This document shows, one piece after another, positions 34,195 to 46,470 of a stretch of 64,000 nt of DNA. Position 1 is the first letter of the stretch. Each line of letters starts with the position of its first letter. Below the pieces are notes generated by a model. It worked only from the letters and a program-made list of their open reading frames with translations, was not told the DNA's origin and searched no databases. A program made the position numbers and the translations under genes. Source of the stretch: Euryodendron excelsum (Eukaryota > Streptophyta > Magnoliopsida > Ericales > Pentaphylacaceae); contig CM065378.1 in assembly GCA_033060915.1 (NCBI GenBank), positions 38,047,501 through 38,111,500 of the forward strand, in the 5' to 3' direction.

Positions 34195-34400
34195 GACTTT
34201 TAAGTCCAAATGGCAAAGCAAAAAATATTTAAATAAGTTGTAGGCTTAAATGGCAAAAACAATGCATTTAAAATGAGATTTAAGCCTAAATGGCAAATGT
34301 AATACATTCAAAATGAGTTCTAAGCAAAATGGCAAAGATAACCTATTCAAAGTCGATTTATGTAAAAGTAGCAACATATAAAATGAGGTTAAGCCCAAAA
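34195..34400 (+). repeat. imperfect tandem units with TAAGCCTAAATGGCAAA
   Basis: The blocks TTTAAGTCCAAATGGCAAA (34199), TTTAAGCCTAAATGGCAAA (34279) and TTCTAAGCAAAATGGCAAA (34318) each follow a TTCAAAATGAG- or TTCAAAGTGAC-type block, giving units of about 40-80 bp. Decayed array. Confidence 0.5.
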
Positions 34401-35398
34401 TGTACCGTCTTCCCAAAAGATCTTCATTACGTACAACATTTTTGGCTTAAGGTAGTACAACAAAAAAAAATATCTTTTGTTTTCTTGCCACTATCTTCCC
34501 AACCAAACAAGGACAAGTGAATAATTCATTCAGTGTTCATAGAACACCCAAAGGGTTATACTTGCTGACTCTTTTCTAGTAAGGTCCTCCTAGGGTTCAT
34601 ATCGGGCAGGGCCGAGGTGTGTTTGGGCTAGACCAGTATTGTATTATAGTGCCCATTGAACTTAAAATTGACCAAAATAAAAATTAGATTCCTGTGTCTA
34701 CTCATTTAACCTAAATATTTTTATTAAAAAATATTTATGTCACAAATTAAACCTAAATAATGTGTTAATTAAATGATTTGTATATTTTTATTAATTAAAA
34801 GTCAAGTATTAAAATATTGTAATTAATTTTTATTAAATTTTTAAAAAACTAAAGTTAAACAGCATAAAATTTAAATACATATGATATATTTAAATATATT
34901 ATTCTATTTATATTTTAACGAAATCGACTTTTAAACAAAATTTTTAAGCCTACCCGCTCATTAGTATAATCAAGCACAAAAACATTCTCAAAGTTTTATA
35001 AATCGTAGGCGGCCGTGGCCACGCCTAGGTCCAGAGAGCACCAGGCTGAATTTCGAATTTCTAGTTCTTGAAAAATACTATTCTCGCAACCTCCTCATGT
35101 TAAAGTCCCATTGATTTTCATGGCTGAAGGCTCGATTGTTTGGGTTTCTTTAATATTCTGATTCCCTCTGGTCTCTTCTCCCTTGTAGGTGGGCAGTGGG
35201 ATTGTTTAAGTAAATTGTTCACTTGCTTTTTCTTTCGATTAGTTTAATTTTGGATATCTTCATTATGCTTCTTTACAAGTTATTGAAGAACTGGTTTTAG
35301 TCCGAATTCTTGTTACTTTGATTGTTATTCCAAGGTTATCAAAAACATGTGAGTTATGAGTCTCTGGGTATATACAACTTATTGATGCTAATCAACTG

Positions 35399-35434
35399 TG
35401 AGTTGAGTTGAGTTGAGTTGAGTTGAGTTGAGTT
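35399..35434 (+). repeat. (GAGTT)n microsatellite
   Basis: GAGTT repeated about seven times in the PPR upstream region. Confidence 0.9.
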
Positions 35435-35492
35435 CTCTGGCCCATGGTGAACCCACTTTACACAGATTGGTTGCATTGAGGAGGAATGGTAG

Positions 35493-35705
35493 ATGACACA
35501 TGCTAGAAGAAGATACTGGATAGATAGGTCAGGAGGAAGTTTTGCAGGTCTAGAACGAAATACAAATATTTTTATGAACGAGTGGCTCTGTTTGTGTTCA
35601 TTTAGTTATTTTCTCAAACAATTAGTGCTCAGGACATATCTCTCAGTCATTGGTGTTTTATCTGACCCTTTTGTTGATAATGTAGAAGTTCAAGTTGGAA
35701 ATTGA
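35493..35705 (+). other. possible 70-codon upstream ORF
   Basis: An ATG at 35493 opens a 70-codon frame whose TGA (35703-35705) directly precedes the ATG of the PPR gene. It has no recognisable domain. If the leader is unspliced it could limit PPR translation or allow reinitiation; a leader intron would remove it. Confidence 0.3.
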
Positions 35706-37520
35706 ATGATGTGGGGGTATTTCAGAAGAAGATTGGCTCTAACCTTTTCCTCTTTTACGCATCGGACCGGTCTCACTTCAGAATGTGTTAAGCCAACACA
35801 ATTTCAGTTTCGATGTGCTAATTCTGCCACTGCCTTAAACTTGAGCCCTTCTAGCGATACTAGAATTGTTATCAACCCCTTGAGACCTCCTGGTTTTGTG
35901 ATATTTCTTTCATCTTTTAGCTCCTCAATCTATGAAAATCAAAATGCTCCTCCAGTTAAACTAGATGATGAAAGTAATGTTGACGACAACAGTGAAACCA
36001 GCTCAGATGATGAGGACAACCTAGATGGACAATTTGGTTTCAGAGATCAGGGTCTTGCCCAGGATGTAGCAACCATTTTGGATATTTTACGGGAACCAGG
36101 AAGCAGCAGATCTCAAGTTAAAAACAAGCTCGAGCAGTGTAGTGTCACTGCCTCATCTGAGCTGGTTGTGGAGGTTCTTTCTCGGGTGCGCCATGACTGG
36201 GAAGCAGCATTTACTTTCTTTCTGTGGGCTGCAAAGCAGCCAGATTATGCACATTCCTTGCGTGAATACCACTCAATGATCTCTATTCTAGCAAAAATGA
36301 GAAAATTTGACACTGCCTGGGCCTTGATCAATGAAATGAGACAAGGTGGGACTGGTCAATCTCTTGTGACTCCTCAGACCCTGTTGATCATGATCAGGAG
36401 ATATTGTGCTGTACATGAGGTGGGGAGGGCTATAAACACTTTTTATGCTCATAAACTGTTCAAATTCGATGTTGGGTTGGAGGAATTCCATAACCTTCTG
36501 TCAGCCCTCTGTCGGTATAAAAATGTGAAAGATGCTGAGCATCTGCTCTTCTGCAATGAAAATGTTTTCCCATTCAATACCAAGAGCTTCAACATTATTC
36601 TCAACGGATGGTGTAATTGTATTGGTAATCCACGTGAGGCAAAGAGAATCTGGAGGGAGATGGGTGAGAGAAGAATTGCACGTGATGTTGTATCATACTC
36701 AAGTATCATTTCTTGCTTTTCAAAAGCCAGTAACCTCAATGAGGTGCTTAAGCTTTTCAATCAGATGAAGACACTTGATATTGCTCCTGATAGGAAAGTT
36801 TACAACGCAGTCATTCATGCTCTTGCTAAAGGCAGGCTTGTGAAGGATGCCTGCAATCTCTTGAAAACAATGGAAGAAAAAGGTATTGCTCCAAATGCTG
36901 TTACTTATAACTCATTGATCAAGCCTCTCTGTAGGGCCCGCCAATTAGATGAAGCCCAAATGGTCTTCCATGAGATGTCACAGCGTGGCTTGTCCCCTAC
37001 CATTCGGACTTACCATGCCTTCTTTTGTATTCTAAGATCAGGCGAAGAAGTGTTTGCACTCTTGGAAAGGATGAATAAGATGGGCTGCCATCTAAACAAT
37101 GATACCTACAACATGTTGATCAGAAAGTTTTGTCGATGGCGCCAGCTTGATGATGTCCTCAAGCTGTGGAGTGAGTTGAACAAGAATTGTGATCCTGACC
37201 GAAGCTCATACGTTACGTTGATACATGGGCTCTTTTTGAATGGAAAGTTGGAGGAAGCATATAAATATTATGAGGAGATGAAAGAAAAACAGTTTTTGCC
37301 AGAACCAAAGTTAGATGAGATGCTTCAGACTTGGGTGTCAGGTAAACAAATTGCAAACTGGCCCATGACAGATTCAAAAGACAATCAGTTGGATCTTAGT
37401 CATTCAGGCAACAAAGGCAGGGTCATCTCCAAGAAGTTTGACAAGGAAAAAGATTTTCTCCAACAACCTGAAACTAGAAGAGTTGTGAGAGAACAAGGCT
37501 CTTCTTTATGGGAGCACTAG
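35706..37520 (+). CDS. P-class pentatricopeptide repeat protein
   Basis: Uninterrupted 604-codon frame from tandem ATGs. Residues 1-40 are rich in Arg, Ser and Thr with few acids (MMWGYFRRRLALTFSSFTHR), a probable mitochondrial presequence. Residues 87-107 are strongly acidic. About ten 35-residue PPR motifs run from near 187 to 535, for example VTYNSLIKPLCRARQLDEAQ at 399-418 and VSYSSIISCFSKASNLNEVL at 329-348. No E, DYW or SMR domain follows, so it is P class. Such proteins bind single-stranded organelle RNA and stabilise, process or help splice it. The N-terminal part (VEVLSRVRHDWEAAFTFFLW, then REYHSMISILAKMRKFDTAW) recalls Arabidopsis At5g15010-type mitochondrial proteins, from memory only. 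The coding region has no intron, as is usual. The last 60 residues are polar and lysine-rich. No defects were seen. Confidence 0.95.
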   Translation: MMWGYFRRRLALTFSSFTHRTGLTSECVKPTQFQFRCANSATALNLSPSSDTRIVINPLRPPGFVIFLSSFSSSIYENQNAPPVKLDDESNVDDNSETSSDDEDNLDGQFGFRDQGLAQDVATILDILREPGSSRSQVKNKLEQCSVTASSELVVEVLSRVRHDWEAAFTFFLWAAKQPDYAHSLREYHSMISILAKMRKFDTAWALINEMRQGGTGQSLVTPQTLLIMIRRYCAVHEVGRAINTFYAHKLFKFDVGLEEFHNLLSALCRYKNVKDAEHLLFCNENVFPFNTKSFNIILNGWCNCIGNPREAKRIWREMGERRIARDVVSYSSIISCFSKASNLNEVLKLFNQMKTLDIAPDRKVYNAVIHALAKGRLVKDACNLLKTMEEKGIAPNAVTYNSLIKPLCRARQLDEAQMVFHEMSQRGLSPTIRTYHAFFCILRSGEEVFALLERMNKMGCHLNNDTYNMLIRKFCRWRQLDDVLKLWSELNKNCDPDRSSYVTLIHGLFLNGKLEEAYKYYEEMKEKQFLPEPKLDEMLQTWVSGKQIANWPMTDSKDNQLDLSHSGNKGRVISKKFDKEKDFLQQPETRRVVREQGSSLWEH

Positions 37521-40500
37521 CTTTGCAATGGTGATGATAAATCTTACTGTAACTATAAACATGACTGGTTACTCAGCAGTTATTGACTTCATGTGGTCCT
37601 AGTAACTCCATACAGGTGCATGACATTTTGTTTACAAGGACTCCTTATATTTGTTGCCCTCTGTTTCCATAGTCACAAATGATGTTATCTAAACTGAATC
37701 AATGAACATTTCATGAAATATTCCCTAAGATGCTAATATAAATCACAATGGAGACCTTTTCCTTTGTGGAATATTCCATCAGCCCTTTAAGAAAATGCAA
37801 GTGTCTGTCACATGTAAATGTCCGTGCTTATATAATTGGAAATAATAGAATGCATACATGCATGCATGCATACATTTGTATATATTAAATATATATGTAT
37901 ATTCATGAATTTGCTGGGATAGCACTCCATTTATGTTGTGTTTATATTTATGTTGATATGCAATGCTTTCCTCACATTTAGCCTTGTAGAACTAGTAATG
38001 CTTTCCTAGCACTGGTTCTTTGGAAAGTTGAACTGATTTGAATGGTTTAATGCAAGTGAATTGCCATTATTTTTCTAGAGTATAATCTTTGGTGAATTGT
38101 GCAGTAGATAAGAGGCTCGCTTAAGATTGATTGGTTCAATCTCAAGATTGTGCCCACTTAAGATATTTGAGAATCAATTTCAGGTTGAATAGAGATATAG
38201 TGTATTAATATGCTGCTGGTACAATATTATTTGTTTCAGTTAACTTTTAACTTAATGAGCCAATGGTACTGAAGTAATTCTAAGAATTGTTGGACATAGG
38301 CTATAGTGGTTGCCCGTGGGTTGTAGCTTGGATCAAGTATTGTAATTTGTTCTTCATCTATGGTTTTTAGTTGGTTGAGACTCAAGTAATTAGTTAGGAA
38401 AGTGTCTTCTGGATTTGTCCTTAAAAGTCATTGATGACAAATTCAGTTCAGCTTACCCAACCTAAGTGCACAGGATTTGCCAATGATTAGTTGATTCACT
38501 TGAGGATGTGTGTTTGCATTAACATCTATCATCACAAATGTAATTCTATATGATCCAACAGGCTCAGTAGTTTTACTTTGCGAAGTTCCATTACATCTCA
38601 AACAGCAAAATATGGCTTTCTTGAAGCTAAGAATTAAAGTTTCCTATTCTGTTCCTTTCATTTTCTTTTAATCATGTGGAGGAGGGATTGGTAAAGGAGG
38701 TATTGGATTGAATATATATTGCAAAACCCCATGTCAGAACTTAGTGATTGTTTGTGCTGGTTGACCAGTCAGTCAGGAAAACGAAGTGTTCATTACCCAC
38801 GGTGGGACTGAGATACAGTGCAACATGGCCATAATTTGGCTAAGAAATTTGTGCAGCTACTATTATATCGAGGGGTGTGTCCTTCATTGCCAGGAGCTCA
38901 ATAATACTTCCTCGAATCGTCTAAAAGTGCTATATTTGGATTGTTTGTGATTTTGCTTAGGGTAGCTAAAGGATTGTCAATATAGGATAACACATTGATG
39001 TATCAACTATCAAGTCATGTTCCCAATAGTTGTTGGCCTTCTTGTAGACTTGCAATGTTGCTTTTAGGCTTGAGCACAACCTTCTCTGTTTTGCATGACT
39101 TTGCCATCTTGAGGATTCATCTTGAGAAGGCCTCAGAATTTTAGTTTCTCTAGGATTCCCTGAGCACCTTGTGTTAGTTTCACCAATCTAGTTTAGGAAA
39201 TGGCCAAGAAAGTCATTTTCCAGTTGAACAGAAATTTGAAGCAGGCTGAGGACACAATATTGCAGTGGTTGAGAATAACGACTAGATGTCATGATTGAAT
39301 AAGAATATCTACAGATAATACCATGATTTGAATTTTTTCCTTTTATGATTTACCTGGAATTTTATTTCTCATCCCATCACACAATGTTGGAAGTGCAGTG
39401 ATCTGCTGATTTAATTTTACTGCAATGGTATACAGTGCTGGGTAGAATATTGGAAGAGCATTGTTCGGTCACATTTTATTGAAGAGCTCAGTTGCACTTG
39501 AAAAGGGAGCAGAATTATCATTCCCACGCTTTAACTGGCAGGTTTTTTCATGCAATAGTAGTAATGTTGTGGGAGTTCTAAACTATTGCTTCTTTTAGGC
39601 TTATATTTATTCCCATCTGAGTGATTTGAGATAAATTCTAAGAATGATTGTGGGTCAGTTTAAGATTTGGTAAGCTCTATAAGCCTCCTAATTTCCCTTT
39701 GTTTTAACAAAGAGAAACAGTCTTAGTTACTGCTGTTGGATTTGAGTTTTTCTTTAATATAAAGCTAATATAATTTTTTATACGTTTTCAGTTAGGAGCA
39801 TTTTGAGCATCCCCTAATTGTGATGCCTGTAGCCTTTTTATGCTTCTCTTCTCGTTCAAGTGGTTAAACAAATTGAGGGCAAAAAGAAGGTATGAGACTA
39901 TTAGTAAAGTGAGTAAGAGGGGTAGAGTAAGAATGAAACAGAACAGAGTAGAAACAAGTTTGAGTGGTTATTGTTATCTGTCAAACTTTTTGGTTAGATG
40001 ACCAGAATGACTATGCAGAGGGAGATACAATCACTGAACTTTGAAGGAGATTTATCTCTCTACCGGAAGAAAGAAACTCAAAGCCATTAGGACGTGCGTA
40101 GAAACAGTCAGGCCTAGAAACGTAGTTGAATTTCAGTACATTGGTGGTCAATGTGCATGTTAATCATCACTTGGTGAAGTAACTTATTGTGCTTTGTTCC
40201 CTTGAATTAATACATAAGGAAAGGAAATGCTTTGCAGTGATTATTTTAGTTTTTTGTATTATCTTTTTGCATTGTTTAAAATGAAGAAATGGCTAGAAGC
40301 GCTTGAAAGATTAGTTTTTAAGGGAGATGTGATCTTCACAAAACATCTACAAATTGATCTGCAAATATATATATGGCTTGTGGAATTAATAACTGAAAAT
40401 TGGAAAATGATGTACTGTATGTAATCACAGAATATGGTAGCATCTATCTACTCTTTATGTTTTACTTACTTCCAGGCTATCAGCTATCTGTTCTTTGGGT

Positions 40501-40599
40501 TTACTTCTTTCCTAGAAGGGTCTCACAAATGATAATTATCTTTGAATCAGCTGGTAATGAATAGACATGTTGTCTAAAACAGATTTTTTTTTTCTTTAT
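37521..40599. other. PPR 3' flank, no gene seen
   Basis: Moderately AT-rich sequence with T-rich stretches. CATGCATGCATGCATACAT-type repeat near 37855-37875. No coding frame longer than about 65 codons and nothing recognisable. Part may be PPR 3' UTR or its introns. Confidence 0.45.
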
Positions 40600-40764
40600 C
40601 TTCTTTTGTGGAGTTTTTGGGGATTTGTATATCTGTATTGATATATAGGGGCGTCTTTGGGTCATTGGGGGTATAGTCCATTGTATACTTCATGTGTACA
40701 GGTCACTCTGTTTTGTTTCTCCATTTAATAGATTTTTATTTACTTATAAATAAATAAATAAATA
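40600..40764 (+). mobile_element. LINE 3' end, 5'-truncated
   Basis: GGGGGTATAGTCCATTGTAT, ACTTCATGTGTACAGG and TTTAATAGATTTTTATTTAC lead into TTATAAATAAATAAATAAATAA. This wording, ending in a simple A-rich tail, is typical of plant L1 LINE 3' ends. Only the last 150 bp or so remain. Confidence 0.5.
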
Positions 40765-41760
40765 AGACTTTGAGTAGCAAACTTGTCAATTTGGAGGAAG
40801 AGATGTTGAGGCAGATTTGGTTATGAGGGATGTTTTTGTATTCTGTATTGTTTTTGTTGTTGATTTTATAGGAGCTTTGACTTTTAAGCATCGGCTAAGT
40901 ATGCGCCAGCAGCCACAGTCATACAGAGGATGCAAGCGTTATCCAGAATGAATGGGCGGAAAGCATCTATAAGAGACTTTTTTTTAAGTCTGACATCAAA
41001 TCTTAGAGCTCAACCCTGAATAGGTAGTGGAAACTACCAAGCTAGAGTACAGTAGGGGCGGAGGGAATTTTCGGTGGACCTTGGAGCGGTGCAATGTGTA
41101 GAGTTAGTGTCATTTCCTTGAGGTGGGTTCCCACCCTTGGTGCCTTAACCATAAACTTCTTTTACTTATTCCGGGTTTAGAGAGAGAGAGAGAGAGAGAG
41201 AGGGCAATTCTTGCTCTCAGTTGTGTGTGTCTCACAATGTGAGAGAGATGGATTTAACAATTTATTTCATCAATTGGTGACTTGGTAGTTAGATGATCTC
41301 CTAACTTACACCTTAAACAGCCATGGAAGCAAGATTGTCAACGAAGACTATCAGTGAGTATCATCAGAAGTGAAACACTGTACCAGTGTTTATGCATTAT
41401 GCATGGTGAATCCTGAGCAGAAATAATGACGAGGGTTCCCAACTCTTGGTTGTGAAGAAATATGACTACGTCCAGCGTGGGCTTCTGGCTTCTACTTGCA
41501 TGTGTGCCTTGTTTTTCTCCCTTATGGTCATTGTGATACTGTTGATGTAATTAATATAACTTTAGATTGACACAGTGGTCACTACCTCACTGCATAATGG
41601 GAGTCCATCACAGTTGAAGACACATCATAATTGTGGCAAGAGCATCTGAGTGTAGCAAGCGTATGCCTTTTGAGGGTTTAACATGTTACAAGTACTTAGA
41701 GACTAGGTTAAAGATTGAACCAAAAACTGAGAAAATGGTTGTGTTGGTCGACGGTATTGG

Positions 41761-41795
<35 letters not shown>

Positions 41796-43204
41796 AGAAT
41801 GTGTGTGCGCACGATTCACTTAATCTCTCATTGCCTTTCTGGCTCTATAAACTTGGCTTTTTTCTATCTTATTTTTCATCTCTGTTTGTCCCCGTCTTCA
41901 TCATCCTCAACAGAAGTGACAACCATGATAAGGACGAGAACAATGCACTCGGCATTCTAATTAAGGTTGGCTGCATAGGAGCTATTCCTATTTTCATCTC
42001 ATTGATCATGTTTGGCTGCTTGGATTCATGGCATTAGGCGGCAGAACTTGATTATCTTGTTTACTTAAATTTGGCTTGCGTATGTCATAACTATGTTCTT
42101 GGGTATTGGTTTTCAATGAGCTGACTATTTTAATGGAGTGTGATGGCAAAATTGCTCAACCTTTAATTCCCTGAAAAGCTTATTAAGTTCTCTTAGTGAA
42201 GTGCTTATGTAGATATATTCCTTCACCTCTGATTTCTTCTTTTGGCTTTGGATTGCAGATCTGCAGCAACAAATACTGAAAAGGAGACGTCCCAAACTGG
42301 TGGCTCTGGGGAAGTTTGGCATCTATTCTAATTAGAAGGCAGGAGTATCCATTGATGGAGAGTCAGCCTGGCCTCTCTTCTACGCAGAGGGCAACAAGTA
42401 AGGAGGAATTTTTCTGGATGGAACTGAAATGTTGAGGGGCATTGTTCTGGGTTAGAACACTTAATGGTTCAGCAAATCAATTAAACTTAGCTTTTGTGAG
42501 AAACTTTCAGGCTTGAACTTCTAATACAAACTTTTTAAACCTCTATCATGCTTTCGGATTTCCTTGACTCCAAGCAATTGCAGTGGGGAGTTAAATTCAA
42601 AATTATTGGGGGAAGAAGAGCAGGGGCAATTACTTGGATAATGCTTATGTTCTACCCTCCTCTAGAAGAAAGAGGAGGGATTTCTCATCATTTGCTTTTT
42701 TAAATCTGGAATTGCTGGTGGGTTTGATGGTCTATGTTTTGGTCTTTTGGGGGCAATTAGCAATGTGGGTGTCAGCAAATGATGTGATAGATTGTCGTGT
42801 ACCTTGAAAAGTATTGATTAATGTTACGAAGAGGAGTGTCAAATCTGACCCAAAAACAGGGGAGCGTCCAGAAGATTTTTCTCCGGTACCAAACCAGTGG
42901 TTTTGGTTGTCGGTAGCTTGTAAAATCTCAGCTCTTGAATAAAACAAACAAATAAATAAATTGATCATTGAATGGGAATATTTGCAAAACAGACACCAAA
43001 TTCTAGATGACTTCAGTGAAAAAGTAAGGCGCCGAACTTTAGATGGTTTTGGTGAAAAACTTGTAACCATTAAGTGTGACTTGCAATTATAAAAACTGAC
43101 ACCAATTTAAGGACTTGGATTGATTGAGGTACCAGTACACAAAACTTGGGTACTGCAGCCGTCCCCAAGAATTCGGTATGAATTTTATTAGTCCAGGTCA
43201 CAAT
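40765..43204. other. no supported gene
   Basis: Contains (GA)n at 41178-41201, (TC)n at 41764-41791 and a 134-codon frame (41633-42037) that runs through the (TC)n tract. A short frame ending at about 42332 after a TTGCAG site reads LQQQILKRRRPKLVALGKFG; it could be a terminal exon, but no partner exon was found. Confidence 0.35.
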
Positions 43205-44975
43205 TTAAGAGGAGAGAAGGTGTATTGAGTTTATACAATAATTGAATAAATAATTTAAAATTTAAAATTTTTTAATTGAATATTTAAATAAATATTAATT
43301 AATTAATAATATATTATAAATAAATACAAATAATTCAAACTATAAAATAAAGAGATAGAGATAAAAGAATACAACAATAAGATTTATCGTGACTCAACTT
43401 CAACTCTAAAGTCTACGTCCACTCTCCAAGACTCATTTTTTGAGATTTTTTATACTATATTCAAATGTAGATACAACTACTAACTTTTAACCCATGCGCT
43501 AATCCTCTTTTACAGCTAGTTTTTTTCACTGATGTTAATCACATCCCTCTAACTAGTTTTTAAACAGGTGTTAGTTACACCCAATTAAGTGATTCGTCAC
43601 TTCAACTAGTTTTTATACAGATGCTAGTCACATTCAACTCCTGACTATTTTTCCTAGCTAATCTCTTCCTTACAAAAAGAAAAAACAAGAGTACAACCAT
43701 TCTTATTTACAAATAAATTCTCTCAAAGAATAGATATACCAATGAAACTCTTAAAACATTACAAAATAAAAGATAATAAAGCTCTCAATAGACTTTGTAG
43801 GATGAATATCACTTTAAAGCACAAACTTTTATTGTTCTTATTGTTGTGGTTCATTCCTCAGGTATATCTCTATTTATAGATGAAGAATGATATTTGATTT
43901 GTAGCTTCAAATCTGTTTTTAACTGTATGAGAAAGTATTAAATATTTCTTTTCGTTGAGCAAACTGCTGCCAGATAGGATTTTGAATTTTAGATTAGATG
44001 TCTTCATTTCCATCTCGATTTTCTCATTGATAACATTGGAATTTAAAAATGGCTATAAGAGAAAGTTGTAGACATGAAAGTTAGATTGTCAGAATTTCAA
44101 GAATTATGTCGATTCAATGGTTAGACCAAAAGTTTTAATCAAATTATTTGAACTGTCTCTCAATTAGCATATTTGAATTTCTGCACAACTATCTCAATTT
44201 GTATAAGCTTTTTCATACAGCAAACGTTCGATTTTGAAACTCTCTATATGATATGAAATGTATATATGGACGTTATATTTTCAAATCCTCAATAATTAAA
44301 GCATATGATGATCAGAGTTAAAAGATATAATTGAAATATTTAGGTTGTCTCTCTAACTGTCATATTTGAATTTTTGCAGCACTAAGTCATATGTATGCTC
44401 CTTTTTCATCTAGATAACGTTCAAATTTGAAATTTCATCCAAGATAGATATGATAGATATGTTTTCAGCATATCAAGAATAAGATTATTTAGACTTTTGG
44501 ATCAAAAGATATGATCAAATAATCATTATTCTCTTTTGGTTGCCATATATCAAATTTCAAATTAAATAAGTCACTTTTTATCTCATTTTCGTTTAACAAA
44601 ATATCATTTTCATAAAAACTTTATAAAACACTGTAATTAAACATTTGAGTCTTCTTTCTAATTTCATAAGAACCAGATCAATCCAAAGGTTGAATTAAAA
44701 TATATGGGCAAAAAACTAAGGCTATATCATAGGATATAATTTTATCAAATTTTCAATCTTAGAAGAAAATTATGTCTTCTAATTTTTTTTCTTGAATCAA
44801 ATTTCCTTAAAACATGATTCTCAATGATTTAGATATAAATTTTCAAGTGCTTCATAAACTTCTAAAACTTTATTACATCAACTAGACCAAAGATTAAAAA
44901 TATTAAACATATTTAATCAAAAAAATATTTATAAATCAAAGTAAGTTATCATCAAAATTATATATATAATTATAT
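43205..44975 (+). mobile_element. decayed LTR-like sequence related to 8480-10194
   Basis: Shares the architecture of the solo LTR at 8480: TTTAAGAGGAGAGAAGGTG at the left, ATTTATCGTGACTCAAC followed by AAGTCTACGTCCACTCTCC, then GTAAGTTATCATCAAAAT near the right end. The middle has several CTAGTTTTTAAACAG and GTTAGTCACATYC-type repeats (43510-43640). The ends and target duplication could not be fixed. Confidence 0.45.
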
Positions 44976-45985
44976 ATGAATAAACTTAGAATTAATAAGT
45001 CACAGCCATCTGTCACATTATCTGGCGGAGTCCTGCTAAAGTGACAAATAATCATGGCTGTCTGTAGCATCGCTCCTTCAGTATTGGAAGTTCATTGTTC
45101 CAAGTGAGGATCATTGTGCCACTAATATTAGTTGTTATTTATAACAGCTTCATTGGCAAAGTCAAAGAGTCGTGGTCCATTTTTTTTCGATTGGGTTGGT
45201 TAGAACTGAATTGTAATCCATGGTCCAATCTTCCTATTTCTGGAGTATCACTTATTCTGTGGCTATATGATTAGTGTAAACATGTAGGTCCGGCTTAATT
45301 ACACTAAATGGGGACAATATAAGGGGGGACTATGGAGCTCCCTCAGGTTGTAGCTTAGGGAGTCCAGTCCAACCTTTATTTTTGATGTATAAATTTTTTT
45401 AATATTTAAGTTTAACCCACTTTAATATTGTCCTACTCAACCCACTCTTTTTTATTCTTAACCTAACACCTAACTCAATTACTTAATATAACTCACTTTA
45501 ATATTAATTCTTAAATTTAATAAAAATTAAATTAATTAATTAATCATTAAAAAAGTACCCTAAAAGAGAGGTAGAGGTGTAGTCTAACCATTAAAAAAAT
45601 TATTTAATATTTTGTTGTCTAACTATTAATTTATTATTATTATTTTCTTAAAGAAAAAAAAATCATTTTGACCCATTAAATTAAGTTTTGACCTCAAGTA
45701 AGTTATGCAAATCTGAGAGAGACAAGGGAAGAAGCAAAGAGTAGACTCCTCACTCCCATGACCTTCACCCTCTAAGGCATCCATTGCTCAGGTACTTTGT
45801 ATTCTTAAATTTTTTTTTTCTTTGTATACATTTCTTTTTATTTTTGTTTTGTCCTCTTCTTTTTTTTTTTCTTTTTTTGTCTTCTTTTCTTCTTTTGGTC
45901 CCCTTTTATTATTATAGGTTATCTTTTATCTAACGTTAGAAACAAGATTTTATAATTTTCCTTTATCTTATATGATTTTTCTTTA
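44976..45985. other. no gene seen
   Basis: AT-rich with (AATT)n-like tracts near 45520 and T-rich tracts 45808-45890. Nothing supported. Confidence 0.45.
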
Positions 45986-46467
45986 CGCTTTGTTTGGATA
46001 GAAAAGGAGAAAGGTGAAAGGAAGTGTTAGTTAGGAGGGAAAGGAAAGGGAGGAGAAGGAAAGAGAGGAGAAGTACTCATATCTTGTTTGGACAACTAAG
46101 AGGGAAGAGGGAGAGATATTCCCTTTCTCTTGTTTAGTTTGACAAAAATTAATAAAGTGAAGAAAATGATATAATACAATTTCATTATTCTATATATCTT
46201 GAGTATGAAACCCTAATATTTTTTAATCATAAATCGATAGGTATAATTGGTGTTTAAAATAAATAATAACAAGCACTTTACATCCTCTCCGTTTTCTTCC
46301 AATTTTGGAGGGATAGGGAGAGGAAGAAAAATGCTTAAAAAATAAGCTCTCTCACCCCTCCATCCATTTTTCATCTCTTTCTTAAAAATTATTCAATCAC
46401 GATATAATTAATTTCTCCCTTTCGAATCCTTCACTTTCCTTCTCAACCCCTCAATCCAAACAAAGTG
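45986..46467. mobile_element. Tourist-like MITE, TTA target duplication
   Basis: Starts CGCTTTGTTTGGAT and ends ATCCAAACAAAGTG, 14-bp inverted repeats with one mismatch. TTA flanks both ends (45983-45985 and 46468-46470). It is 482 bp. Purine-rich left arm (GGAGAAAGG, GGGAAGAGGGAGAG) and pyrimidine-rich right arm (CTTTCCTTCTCAACCCC) are inverted to each other. A TTA duplication points to the PIF/Harbinger superfamily. No coding capacity. Confidence 0.65.
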
Positions 46468-46470
46468 TTA

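Larger units (their letters stand above)
34044..35492. other. intergenic, PPR upstream region
   Basis: Contains several imperfect repeats of about 50-60 bp with TAAGCCYAAATGGCAAA (34195-34400), AT-rich sequence to 34990, and a pentanucleotide (GAGTT)n at 35399-35434. The PPR 5' leader probably begins after about 35050; no start site is assigned. Confidence 0.4.

Noticed and set aside
41633..42037. 134-codon frame with a hydrophobic end
   Set aside because: It runs through a (TC)n tract giving Ser-Leu repeats, with no family match; possible membrane-like residues follow from T-rich sequence.
42254..42332. Candidate terminal exon ending GKFGIYSN
   Set aside because: It has an acceptor-like TTGCAG and a lysine/arginine-rich frame, but no upstream exon or known family could be linked.
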